A stretch of 13,799 bases of DNA from GWF2-50-93 sp049297395 (GTDB taxonomy: Bacteria; Verrucomicrobiota; Lentisphaeria; Victivallales; GWF2-50-93): contig JBAQUG010000092.1 of the NCBI GenBank assembly GCA_049297395.1, positions 1 to 13,799 of the forward strand. Direction: 5' to 3'. How positions within the stretch are numbered: position 1 is the first letter of the stretch; every line of letters begins with the position of its first letter. This document shows positions 1 to 8,101 of this stretch, in pieces. A program made the position numbers and the translations under genes. The notes under the pieces are model-generated. The model saw nothing but the letters and a program-made list of their open reading frames with translations, had not been told where the DNA came from and ran no database searches.

Positions 1-633
1 GTCATATCCTCCGGACAGCATCCTGCCCAGCCTCGCCCCGGCATCAACTGCGGATTTCCTTATATCGGGATTATCCAGGATATCCGGAATATGAGAAGGA
101 TCAGGACACTCCATCCCCGTCATTTTAGGCACGCCCATCTCACAGGTCTTCCCATATCCGCAGTAGAAGCATGACGGGTTTCCGTTGACGGAAAGGGTGT
201 CGACAGTTTTCACCAGGTTGTATGACATGAACTTCTCAATCTGTCCGACCACAGGCTCCCCCCCCATGCTTCCAACTCCGACGGCTACGGCAAGCTTGCC
301 CCATACGAGCTTGCCTTCCTGGTGGCGGAACTGGAACCACCTCTCCAGAAAAGCATGTGTCAACGAGCTGATCCCGGAAAAATAATTCGGGGAACCTATC
401 ACAAATGCGTCGGCGCCGACAATCTTGTCCCTCACGCCAGAAAGATCGTCATGCAGCTTGCAGACGTTGTCCTTGGCGCACCCCAGGCAGGCGGTGCACC
501 CGGAAAATTTGAGATTGCCGAGGGATATAAGCTCATATTCATGCCCGGTCTCCTTCAACAGCAGATCCAGTATCCGATATGTAGCGGATATTTTTTCCGG
601 ACGCGGACTTCCACATATGCCAAGTATTTTCAT
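1..633 (-). CDS. Iron-sulfur flavoprotein-like NAD(P)H-dependent oxidoreductase (3' end outside window)
   Basis: Reading the minus strand from the ATG at 633 gives 211 codons without a stop to the window edge, so the C-terminus is missing. The N-terminus MKILGICGSPRPEK is the flavodoxin-fold phosphate-binding start (GSPR) of the NADPH-dependent FMN reductase/flavodoxin superfamily. GADAFVIGSPNYFSGISS (residues 73-90) is the usual second FMN-contact region. A compact cysteine motif C46-x2-C49-x2-C52-x5-C58 matches the CX2CX2CX4-7C cluster of the iron-sulfur flavoprotein (Isf) family, which binds a 4Fe-4S cluster. A second cysteine group (C155, C158, C164) is also present. The expected role is cytoplasmic FMN-dependent electron transfer with unknown partners. 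A GAGGA sequence lies just before the ATG. The gene is divergent from the restriction operon and probably unrelated to it. Family assignment is firm; the substrate is not. Confidence 0.85.
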   Translation of the reverse strand, partial: MKILGICGSPRPEKISATYRILDLLLKETGHEYELISLGNLKFSGCTACLGCAKDNVCKLHDDLSGVRDKIVGADAFVIGSPNYFSGISSLTHAFLERWFQFRHQEGKLVWGKLAVAVGVGSMGGEPVVGQIEKFMSYNLVKTVDTLSVNGNPSCFYCGYGKTCEMGVPKMTGMECPDPSHIPDILDNPDIRKSAVDAGARLGRMLSGGYD

Positions 634-808
634 GCCATCCTCATCATTAAGAAGTTAAGATATTTGGTGTAAGCTAGTCTTAATGCACTCGATTGCAAGA
701 ATCTTATCGGAATTATAATTCTGTGGAATTCGAGCAGGCTCTAACTTGCGGTGGAGCTTTTATGGAACGCCCTAATGCTTGGTGAAGGAAGTGGAAAAGA
801 AGAAAAAT

Positions 809-825
809 GCCGGCAAGCTGCCGGC
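809..825. repeat. GC-rich hairpin (possible terminator or dispersed palindrome)
   Basis: GCCGGC, loop AAGCT, GCCGGC form a perfect 6-bp stem. On the minus strand the stem is followed by ATTTTTCTTCTTTT, as in an intrinsic terminator, but no minus-strand gene lies directly upstream. On the plus strand it is followed by GTTCCTGGTTTTTC. A related hairpin flanked by the same GGAACGCC lies at 8151-8173, so a dispersed repeat is as likely as a terminator. Confidence 0.5.
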
Positions 826-862
826 GTTCCTGGTTTTTCATAGCCTCATCAAGCAGTTCAGA

Positions 863-907
863 TGTAACGACTTTTTTATAATATTCAGGTTTTTGTAACG
901 ACTTTTT
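863..907 (+). repeat. Direct repeat TGTAACGACTTTTT, two copies
   Basis: The 14-bp sequence TGTAACGACTTTTT occurs at 863-876 and again at 894-907. Each copy is preceded by TTCAG (857-861 and 884-888), so the repeat is about 21-24 bp with a small length difference. It lies about 200 nt upstream of hsdR and could be a regulator binding site or a local duplication. Confidence 0.6.
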
Positions 908-980
908 AGCCTTTATTTCATAATTACTTCGAACATACTACTTTTCCATATAAGGATTCCCATCAGATTTTGATGTAGAG

Positions 981-997
981 TTGTCCGTCACGGACAA
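981..997. promoter_or_regulatory. 17-bp perfect palindrome upstream of hsdR (candidate operator)
   Basis: TTGTCCGT-C-ACGGACAA has two 8-bp arms around one central base. It ends about 104 nt before the hsdR ATG. The short centre favours binding by a dimeric protein over an RNA hairpin, because a 1-nt loop cannot form without opening base pairs. No regulator is identified. Confidence 0.4.
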
Positions 998-1101
998 GAA
1001 TCTTCCCCATGTTTATAACAACAGCTATCCTTGAAGTTCCACCTTAAAAATGATATCGTAAATTGTTTATTTCAACACAATTTGCCTTAACTGGATCAAC
1101 A

Positions 1102-3468
1102 ATGCACACAGAAGCCGACACTTGCAGGAAATACATCCTCCCCAGGCTCTATGCTTCCGGCTGGAATGACGACCAGATCTGCGAACAGCGCTCTTTCACG
1201 GACGGACGGATAGTAGTTCATAACAACCGCGCTATCCGCAGACCCGGTAAGCGCGCCGACTACCTTCTCCGCTATACACGCGACCAGTTCCTCGCCGTCG
1301 TCGAGGCCAAACCTGAAGGCGAAGATGCTGCCAAAGGGCTCCAGCAGGCAAAAAACTACGCGGAAATTCTCGGCTTGAAGTTCGCCTACGCAACCAACGG
1401 CATGGAAATCATAGAATTCGATTATACCACCGGCATTGAAAGCCGGATCTCAGGATTCCCCACGGCTGATGAACTGTGGTCGCGCCTCCGCAAATCCGAA
1501 AAAATCACCGACGATGTCGCATGTCATCTGCTCACTCTGGCGAACCTTACCACCGGAAAGGAACCGCGCTATTACCAGAGAATCGCCATTGATCAGGCCG
1601 TGAAATCCATCGTCCAGGGCAGGAAACGGGTTTTGCTGACGATGGCCACCGGCACCGGCAAAACCGTTGTCGCCTTTCAGATCTGCTGGAAGCTCTGGTC
1701 TTCCAAATGGAACGCCAAGAGCGACCCGACCCGCAAACCGCGTATCCTCTACCTGGCGGACCGCAATTTTCTTGTGGATGATCCCAAAGACAAGACATTC
1801 TCCGTATTCGGCGACGCTCGCCACAAGATCGAAGGCGGTATTGTCACCCACGGCCGTGAACTCTACTTCTCCACCTACCAGTCCATCGCCAAGGACGAAC
1901 GCCGTCCCGGACTCTACAAACAATACGCCCCGGATTTCTTTGACCTGATCATCGTGGACGAATGCCATCGAGGCAGCGCCAAGGATGATTCCAACTGGCG
2001 CGACATCCTCGAATATTTCAAGCCTGCATACCAGCTCGGTATGACCGCAACTCCCTTGCGGGAAGAGAACCGCGACACCTACCTGTATTTCTGCAATCCA
2101 ATCTATCAGTATAGTCTCAAGCAGGGCATTGATGACGGCTTCCTCGCGCCTTACCGCCTCCATCGCATCGTTACGCAGTGGGATGCCGCTGGCTGGCGAC
2201 CTAGCAAGGATGAACTCGACCGCTACGGGCGTGAGATTCCAGACGAAGTCTATAACACCGCTGATTTCGAGCGTCGCGTCGCCTTGCGTGCTCGCACGCA
2301 GGCCGTGGCCAGACACCTGACCGATTTCCTGAAGAAAACCGACCGCTTTGGCAAGACCATCGTATTCTGCGTGGATCAGGAACATGCATCCGAGATGCGC
2401 GCGGCGCTCAACAACCTGAATGCCGATCTCGTCCAGAAACACCCCGATTACGTTTGCCGTGTCACCTCCGACGAGGGCGATATCGGACGCGGTCACATGC
2501 AGAGGTTTCAGGACGTGGAAACGCGCACACCCGTCATCCTCACAACTTCGCAGTTGCTCACCACCGGTCTTGACGCACCCACATGCCGAAACGTCGTGCT
2601 CTTGCGTCTCGTCAACTCAATGGTCGAATTCAAGCAGATCATCGGGCGCGGTACGCGTGTCCGAGACGACTACGGCAAGCTCTGGTTCAACATCCTCGAC
2701 TACACCGGAACAGCCACCCTTAATTTCGCCGATCCGGCATTCGACGGCGATCCCGTCTTCGCTACGCAGGAGGAAATTGACGAGCATGGACAGGTAAAGG
2801 AGACTGAAATCATTACTCCGGAAGAACCGGAAATTAAATATGACGAAGATAAAATACCCGCTAAAATTGGCGTTGCTGAACCACCAACGGGCGGACATCG
2901 CAAATATTATTTCGATGGTGGACAGGTGGAGATTGTCGCCGAACTCGTCCATGAACTCGATGCCGACGGTAAACAACTCCGTGTCGTCAAGCTTTCTGAC
3001 TACACAGCAGAGAAGGTGCGTACACTCTGTACCAGCCCTGAAGAACTGCGCGTCCGCTGGGCCAATGCCGATCAGCGCGCTGAAATCATCCACCAACTTG
3101 CGGAACGAGGGATTGATTTTGCGAATGTCGCAGAACAGGCGGGTCAGCCAGACGCCGACCCATTCGACCTTCTCTGTCATCTGGCGTTCAACGCGCCAGT
3201 GCTGACCCGCCGCCAGCGTGCTGACCGCGTAAAGAGGCAACAAGTTGCCTTTTTTAATTATCTTAGCCCTGAGGCAAGAGAGATTCTCAACGACCTGCTG
3301 GAGAAATATGCGACCGACGGCGAACTCCAGTTCACCCTACCCGACGTGCTGAAACTCCCGCCCATCTCCCACCATGGCAACGTGAACGAAATCATAGGCA
3401 AATTCGGGGGAGCAGACCAGCTCAGAAATGCGGTAAGCCAATTGCAAACATTAATATATAAAGCGTAA
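1102..3468 (+). CDS. hsdR: Type I restriction endonuclease subunit R (HsdR)
   Basis: This is the motor and nuclease subunit of a type I restriction-modification complex. It translocates unmethylated DNA using ATP and cuts it away from the recognition site. From the ATG at 1102 the protein has 788 aa and starts MHTEADTCRKYILPRLY, as EcoEI-type HsdR proteins do. A TTG 13 codons upstream also opens the frame but has no family support. The N-terminal PD-(D/E)XK nuclease shows D53, E68-A-K70 and Q82xxxY86. The superfamily 2 helicase follows: Walker A ATGTGKT at 182-188, DECH at 286-289, TAT at 315-317, and motif VI QIIGRGTR at 512-519. The C-terminal 170 or so residues are the HsdR assembly domain that docks on HsdM. 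All catalytic residues seen are intact. It is the first gene of the operon. Confidence 0.97.
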   Translation: MHTEADTCRKYILPRLYASGWNDDQICEQRSFTDGRIVVHNNRAIRRPGKRADYLLRYTRDQFLAVVEAKPEGEDAAKGLQQAKNYAEILGLKFAYATNGMEIIEFDYTTGIESRISGFPTADELWSRLRKSEKITDDVACHLLTLANLTTGKEPRYYQRIAIDQAVKSIVQGRKRVLLTMATGTGKTVVAFQICWKLWSSKWNAKSDPTRKPRILYLADRNFLVDDPKDKTFSVFGDARHKIEGGIVTHGRELYFSTYQSIAKDERRPGLYKQYAPDFFDLIIVDECHRGSAKDDSNWRDILEYFKPAYQLGMTATPLREENRDTYLYFCNPIYQYSLKQGIDDGFLAPYRLHRIVTQWDAAGWRPSKDELDRYGREIPDEVYNTADFERRVALRARTQAVARHLTDFLKKTDRFGKTIVFCVDQEHASEMRAALNNLNADLVQKHPDYVCRVTSDEGDIGRGHMQRFQDVETRTPVILTTSQLLTTGLDAPTCRNVVLLRLVNSMVEFKQIIGRGTRVRDDYGKLWFNILDYTGTATLNFADPAFDGDPVFATQEEIDEHGQVKETEIITPEEPEIKYDEDKIPAKIGVAEPPTGGHRKYYFDGGQVEIVAELVHELDADGKQLRVVKLSDYTAEKVRTLCTSPEELRVRWANADQRAEIIHQLAERGIDFANVAEQAGQPDADPFDLLCHLAFNAPVLTRRQRADRVKRQQVAFFNYLSPEAREILNDLLEKYATDGELQFTLPDVLKLPPISHHGNVNEIIGKFGGADQLRNAVSQLQTLIYKA

Positions 3469-3487
3469 TTGCCAATCGGTGTAATTT

Positions 3488-5278
3488 ATGTTCAAGAAAA
3501 ATGTATCAGAAAAAAAGCAAACGGAACAACCACTGGTTCCACCAGTATCACATCTAAAATATGAACATCCAAAAATTCTTCTGATTGACCTCGATAATAA
3601 TGTTCAAAAGACTCTTGAAAGTGAAGGATATAACGTGTCCGTCGGGACTTTTGGGAGACCTTATAAGGTTCAAAAGAGTTCAGGTTATGAACCTGTAGTT
3701 GTAAAAGCTTCTCTACCCAACCATACAGAGCAAGAGATCATAGTTATAGATCTCGTCCCAAACGAGCCTATTCCAGATCCTCCTACAGAAAAAACAGTGC
3801 CAATGCAAGATCTGGACTGGTGGGCCAAATGTAGCAAAGGAGTCATCGATCCACGGCCAAGGGTAATGTATATGGTGCATGAGCAATTCGATCGAGTTCT
3901 GGAAAACGGCGGTGCATTTATTATTTTCTCTGATGAGAGAGAATATCAGGAGATAGTGCTGGCTCGAAACTACAATAGGCATGATGGACTCACCATTGAA
4001 AAAGAACTCCCTTACAATAATTGGAGTTTCTTGTCTATTTTTTCAAACTTAGGAGTTTCACGTGACCATGGCAAGGAAATCGGACCTGTAGAGATAGATT
4101 GTCCTTTGGTTCGTCTGCTAACTGCCCATCTCAAAGGAGCGTCTTTCTGTTGCACGTTTGATGCAGATTGGCAAATCAAAAGTCAATGGCTAGATCTGGC
4201 AAAAAACAAATATGGCGCTACAGTTTCAGGAGTCATTTACCCTCCGGCAAAAAGTAAACGAGGTTGGATTTTTGTACTTCCCCGCATTTCCGACAGAGCG
4301 AGTTTCTTGGCGGCCTTCTTGAAGAATATTTTACCTGAGCTGTCTCCCTCACTGTTTCCGCACGCAGAGGGACAGAGATGGGTGCATAGACCGGAATACG
4401 AATTGCAATCCGTCATAGAGAAGGCAAAGACAATATCGAGCATTCAAGATGAAGCAGCACAGAAAGTCACTGAATTGGAAAAGACAATTGAGGCAGAACG
4501 CAGTGCCAACAAGTTCTTATATGATTTACTTAGAGAAACTGGTTCAAACTTAGTTACTGCCGTGCAAAAGTCTCTCGCCGTCCTAGGATTTACCAATGTC
4601 ATAGATGTTGATGAGGAGATGAAGAAATCCGGGAAGGATGCCTCGCTTAGAGAGGATTTACGTATTCTCGATATTCTGCCTGTTCTTATTGTTGACATCA
4701 AAGGCGTAGCTGGAAAACCAGCTGACGCTGAAGCTTTGCAGGCCCAAAAACATGCATTCATTTACATCAAGGAGAAGAATCGCACAGATGTTAGCGGCTT
4801 GACTATCATCAATCACCAACGGCTTATTCCACCTCTGGATCGCGATAACGACATGCCTTTCCGCAAAGAGATATTGGATAACGCCGAACAATTGCATCTC
4901 GGTTTGATGACAACCTGGGATTTGTTCCGGCTCGTACGTGGTTACATTCAACACTCTTGGAAACCTGCTCAAGTGAAACCTCTTTTCTATTTCACAGCTC
5001 GTATATACCCGATTCCTACCCATTATGAGTTTATTGGAAGAGTTAAGCAAGTTTGGCAGAAGGCGTTCAGTGTTCAAATAGAAAAAGGCATATTGAATAT
5101 CGGGAACCGCATATCCATAGAATTTCCAGTTGACTTTGACGAACAGGTTGTTAGTTCTCTCCGAGTTAACGACTTGGATGTAAAAACTTCAAGCGCTGGG
5201 CAAGAGGTCGGAATTCAGAGAGATGAGACATTGCCCAAGCTTAAAGAAGGATTTCTAGTTTATCGCATAAAAATTTAA
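3488..5278 (+). CDS. Unknown multidomain protein in the hsd operon: PD-(D/E)XK-like domain plus EF-Tu domain 2-like barrel
   Basis: I do not recognise this 596-aa protein as a named family. The N-terminal part has alternating beta/alpha character (KILLIDLD near residue 30, then EIIVIDLVP and GGAFIIFSDE), suggesting a Rossmann- or receiver-like fold. Residues about 303-342 are Glu/Lys/Ala-rich and coiled-coil-like. Residues about 343-483 resemble a PD-(D/E)XK nuclease-like domain: FLYDLLRETGSNL, then a beta strand with D395 and the V402-D403-I404-K405-G406 motif, and finally LMTTWDLFRLV at 473-483. Residues about 508-596 (IGRVKQVW, GILNIGNRISI, AGQEVGI at 570-576, LKEGFLVYRI) read like the EF-Tu domain 2 beta-barrel fold of translation factors and U32 peptidases. 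No signal peptide or membrane segment is visible. It sits 19 nt after hsdR and 18 nt before hsdM, and looks AT-richer than both. Domain calls are by eye; the function is unknown. Confidence 0.85.
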   Translation: MFKKNVSEKKQTEQPLVPPVSHLKYEHPKILLIDLDNNVQKTLESEGYNVSVGTFGRPYKVQKSSGYEPVVVKASLPNHTEQEIIVIDLVPNEPIPDPPTEKTVPMQDLDWWAKCSKGVIDPRPRVMYMVHEQFDRVLENGGAFIIFSDEREYQEIVLARNYNRHDGLTIEKELPYNNWSFLSIFSNLGVSRDHGKEIGPVEIDCPLVRLLTAHLKGASFCCTFDADWQIKSQWLDLAKNKYGATVSGVIYPPAKSKRGWIFVLPRISDRASFLAAFLKNILPELSPSLFPHAEGQRWVHRPEYELQSVIEKAKTISSIQDEAAQKVTELEKTIEAERSANKFLYDLLRETGSNLVTAVQKSLAVLGFTNVIDVDEEMKKSGKDASLREDLRILDILPVLIVDIKGVAGKPADAEALQAQKHAFIYIKEKNRTDVSGLTIINHQRLIPPLDRDNDMPFRKEILDNAEQLHLGLMTTWDLFRLVRGYIQHSWKPAQVKPLFYFTARIYPIPTHYEFIGRVKQVWQKAFSVQIEKGILNIGNRISIEFPVDFDEQVVSSLRVNDLDVKTSSAGQEVGIQRDETLPKLKEGFLVYRIKI

Positions 5279-5296
5279 CAATTGGATTTTATAAAT

Positions 5297-6898
5297 ATGG
5301 AAAAATTGCAAGAAAATACCACCACCGCCCAATCCCTCGGCGCGTTGCTTAAGTCTGCACGCGATATCATGCGCAAGGACAAGGGCCTGAACGGCGATCT
5401 TGACCGGTTGCCGATGCTTACTTGGATCATGTTCCTGAAGTTCCTGGATGACTTGGAGATACAGCGAGAAGAAGAGACCAAGCTTGCTGGGAAGAAGTTC
5501 AAGCCAGCCGTCGAGGCACCTTATCGTTGGCGTGACTGGGCCGCCAAACCTGACGGTGTCACAGGGGACGAATTGCTTGCCTTCATCAACAATGAAGAGA
5601 CGGTGTTGCCCAATGGCAACCCGCCTTCGCTCGATAGCTACGGCGCGGTTCGTCCTTCGCCCTTATCCCCGAGTTATTCAGCGAAGGCGAAAAGAGGTCC
5701 TGGCCTTTTTCGTTATCTTCGCACGCTGACCAGTTCAAACGGCGATGACCGCCGTGACGTCATTGCCACCGTGTTCAAGGGCGTGGACAACCGTATGAAG
5801 AGCGGATACCTTCTGCGGGATGTCATCAACAAGATCGCTGCCATCCATTTCACTTCAAGCGACGAACTACACACGCTGGGCGCACTCTACGAGTCCATGC
5901 TCCGCGAAATGCGCGATGCCGCTGGTGATTCCGGAGAGTTCTACACACCTCGCGCCGTCGTTCGGCTCATGGTCACTGTCACCAATCCGCGTCTCGGCGA
6001 GACCTTGCTCGATCCCGCCAGTGGTACCGGCGGGTTCCTTGTCGAGGCCTATAATCACCTATCCAAACAGGTAAAGACAGTTGCCGACCGCAAAGTCTTG
6101 CAGGAAAAATCGCTCCTCGGCTGTGAACCGAAATCTCTGCCATATCTGCTATGCCAGATGAATCTGCTCCTGCATGGACTTGATGCGCCCCAGATTGATC
6201 CCGGCAACTCCCTCCGCCACAAACTCACAGACATCGGCGAGCGCGACCGCGTGGACGTTATCCTTACCAATCCGCCATTCGGCGGCGAAGAGGAAAAAGG
6301 AATCCAGGGCAATTTCCCGGAAGACAAACAGACCTCAGAAACTGCCATGTTGTTCTTACAGTTAATCATGCGAAAGCTCAGGCGGCAAGGAGGAAAGTCG
6401 CGCGCAGGGGTTGTCGTGCCAAACGGTACATTGTTCGGTGATGGTGTATGCGCACGGATCAAGGAGGAATTACTCAAGGAGTTCAACCTTCATACCATAG
6501 TCCGCCTACCAAATGGCGTCTTCGCGCCCTATACCGGCATTCCGACAAACCTGCTGTTCTTCGACAGGTCAGGTCCGACGCGGGATGTCTGGTATTATGA
6601 ACAGCCACTGCCTGAGGGACGTAAGAACTACACCAAGACAGCGCCGATACAGTTCGAGGAATTCGCAGACCTGATAAAATGGTGGGGCAAACGTAAGGAG
6701 AACGAGTGTTCCTGGAAAGTTCCCGCTTCCGAGCTACTGGCAAACGGTTGCAACCTTGACCGCAAGAATCCTCGCGCCAAGGAGGACATTACGCACCTCC
6801 CACCTGAACAGCTTGCGTCAGACATCCTGAAAAAGGAACAGCGGATAGCGGAAATCATGGGAAATATAAGCAACCTCCTCGCGAAAGACGGTAAATGA
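5297..6898 (+). CDS. hsdM: Type I DNA methyltransferase subunit M (HsdM)
   Basis: This N6-adenine methyltransferase subunit modifies the site selected by HsdS, using S-adenosylmethionine. The 533-aa frame from ATG 5297 starts MEKLQENTTTAQSLGALLKS and has the HsdM N-terminal helical domain. GEFYTPRAV (213-221) opens the methyltransferase core. The AdoMet-binding motif is L238-DPASGTGGF and the catalytic motif is N325-P-P-F328, both intact. A TTG five codons upstream (5282) is an alternative start but lacks support. Residues 108-131 form an unusual Pro/Ser/Ala-rich insertion between LPNG and KRGPGLF; at DNA level it is 72 bp containing 10-bp inverted repeats (annotated separately). The stop overlaps the hsdS start as ATGA, so the two subunits are probably translationally coupled. 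Confidence 0.97.
   Translation: MEKLQENTTTAQSLGALLKSARDIMRKDKGLNGDLDRLPMLTWIMFLKFLDDLEIQREEETKLAGKKFKPAVEAPYRWRDWAAKPDGVTGDELLAFINNEETVLPNGNPPSLDSYGAVRPSPLSPSYSAKAKRGPGLFRYLRTLTSSNGDDRRDVIATVFKGVDNRMKSGYLLRDVINKIAAIHFTSSDELHTLGALYESMLREMRDAAGDSGEFYTPRAVVRLMVTVTNPRLGETLLDPASGTGGFLVEAYNHLSKQVKTVADRKVLQEKSLLGCEPKSLPYLLCQMNLLLHGLDAPQIDPGNSLRHKLTDIGERDRVDVILTNPPFGGEEEKGIQGNFPEDKQTSETAMLFLQLIMRKLRRQGGKSRAGVVVPNGTLFGDGVCARIKEELLKEFNLHTIVRLPNGVFAPYTGIPTNLLFFDRSGPTRDVWYYEQPLPEGRKNYTKTAPIQFEEFADLIKWWGKRKENECSWKVPASELLANGCNLDRKNPRAKEDITHLPPEQLASDILKKEQRIAEIMGNISNLLAKDGK
5618..5689 (+). mobile_element. In-frame 72-bp palindromic insertion inside hsdM
   Basis: The segment encodes 24 extra residues (108-131 of HsdM) at a place where HsdM proteins I know run directly from the LPNG-type turn to KRGPGLF. 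It contains a perfect 10-bp inverted repeat, CGCCTTCGCT at 5622-5631 and AGCGAAGGCG at 5680-5689, separated by 48 bp. Its length is a multiple of three, so the reading frame survives. This resembles the in-frame palindromic elements described in Rickettsia genes, though I cannot tell whether other copies exist in this genome. Confidence 0.5.
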
Positions 6899-8100
6899 AC
6901 AAGTGGCAAACAGTCAGCCTTGATGATTTACTCCAGCTTGAGCGGCGCAAAGTGAAGGTAGAACTGGAGAAATCCTACCAAGAAATCGGCATTTATTGTT
7001 TTGGCCGTGGCATCTTTCACAAAACGCCTCGCACTGGTTTTGAAGTCGGGAACAAGGATTTGTTCCTGATGAAGGAAGGAGATTTCATCCTCCAAGTCAC
7101 TTTTGCTTGGGAAGGCGCAATTGCAATCGTCTCAGATGCAGAAAATGGCATGTATGGATCGACCCGTTATCCAACTTTTCGGGTAGACGAAACCCGTTGT
7201 GTACCTAAGTTTCTCCTGAATTACTTCAAAACAGCTGAAGGACTTCAGCAGTTAGTAAAAATATGTCCAGGCTCAGCAGGACGTAACCGTGTTCTAAGTA
7301 TTAAGAGAATTCCAGAGGTGCAAATCCCTCTACCTCCCTTGTCCGAGCAGAAACGAATTGTAGCGCAAATTGAGGAACTGTCCACCCAGATCAACGAAGC
7401 CCGCGCCCTCCGCCAGCAAGCTATTAAAGAAACCGAGGCGCTACTCACATCATTTCGTCGGGCAGCATTTGGCGAAACTCCGCAGTCTGATTGGGTTCCT
7501 TTAAGCAATTATATTAGAAGTATTGTGAACGGTAAGAGTCCAGCGACTGAAGGACGACCGGCAACGCTCGACGAATGGGCCGTTCTTAAAGTCGGGGCAG
7601 TTTCATTCGGGGTCTTTGATGAGAAAGAGAACAAAGCGCTCCCTGTATCATACGTCGTGCCTCCCTCAATGGAAGTTCGCCCCGGCGATTTTATCATGAG
7701 CCGTGCCAACACGGTTGAGTTGGTCGGTGCCTGCGCATTGGTTAGGAAGACTCGACCGAAACTAATGTTAAGCGACAAGACATTTCGTTTTGACTTCCAT
7801 GAGCCTCGTAAGATTTTACCAGAATATCTCGAGCAACTTTTAAAATCGCCACCGTTGCGGGAACAGATCGAGCGAGGAGCATCTGGTACTTCGCCTACAA
7901 TGAAGAATATCTCAAAAGAGAAAGTTTTAGCGTTGCAAATTCCGCAATTTCATCTCCCCGAGCAACGCCGTATTGTTGCCGAACTGGACGCATTGCAGGC
8001 GGAGGTGGACAGTCTGAAGACGCTGCAATCCGAGACCTCCCGGGAACTGGATGCATTACTGCCCTCCATCCTCGACCGCGCCTTCAAGGGGGAATTGTAG
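6895..8100 (+). CDS. hsdS: Type I restriction specificity subunit S (HsdS)
   Basis: This subunit recognises the bipartite target site and anchors two HsdM and two HsdR subunits. The 401-aa protein has the standard two-half layout: target recognition domain 1 (about 1-142); first conserved spacer PLPPLSEQKRIVAQIEEL (145-162) with a coiled-coil helix and ending in RRAAFGE; target recognition domain 2 (about 195-350); and second spacer FHLPEQRRIVAELDAL (352-367), ending in DRAFKGEL. The duplicated motif PLSEQ/HLPEQ is the hallmark of HsdS. Both halves are complete, so it should be functional. The start ATG overlaps the hsdM stop by 4 nt. Its 3' end is partly duplicated at 11398-11452. The recognised DNA sequence cannot be inferred. 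Confidence 0.96.
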   Translation: MNKWQTVSLDDLLQLERRKVKVELEKSYQEIGIYCFGRGIFHKTPRTGFEVGNKDLFLMKEGDFILQVTFAWEGAIAIVSDAENGMYGSTRYPTFRVDETRCVPKFLLNYFKTAEGLQQLVKICPGSAGRNRVLSIKRIPEVQIPLPPLSEQKRIVAQIEELSTQINEARALRQQAIKETEALLTSFRRAAFGETPQSDWVPLSNYIRSIVNGKSPATEGRPATLDEWAVLKVGAVSFGVFDEKENKALPVSYVVPPSMEVRPGDFIMSRANTVELVGACALVRKTRPKLMLSDKTFRFDFHEPRKILPEYLEQLLKSPPLREQIERGASGTSPTMKNISKEKVLALQIPQFHLPEQRRIVAELDALQAEVDSLKTLQSETSRELDALLPSILDRAFKGEL

Positions 8101-8101
8101 G

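Larger units (their letters stand above)
634..1101. other. Intergenic region between divergent flavoprotein gene and hsdR
   Basis: This stretch holds no convincing gene. It must contain the promoters of the minus-strand flavoprotein and of hsdR, but I see no clear -35/-10 pair for either. Visible structure comprises a GCCGGC hairpin at 809-825, two copies of TGTAACGACTTTTT at 863-876 and 894-907, and a 17-bp perfect palindrome at 981-997. GGAACGCC at 764-771 is repeated inverted at 823-830, so the hairpin may be one end of a palindromic element of about 67 bp. Confidence 0.6.

Noticed and set aside
322..672. Plus-strand open frame of 116 codons near the left end
   Set aside because: It is antisense to the flavoprotein, whose minus-strand translation shows clear family motifs.
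1450..2496. Long open frame on the minus strand opposite hsdR
   Set aside because: It is antisense to the helicase region with all HsdR motifs in the other strand, and its translation has no domain character; it results from GC-rich codon bias.
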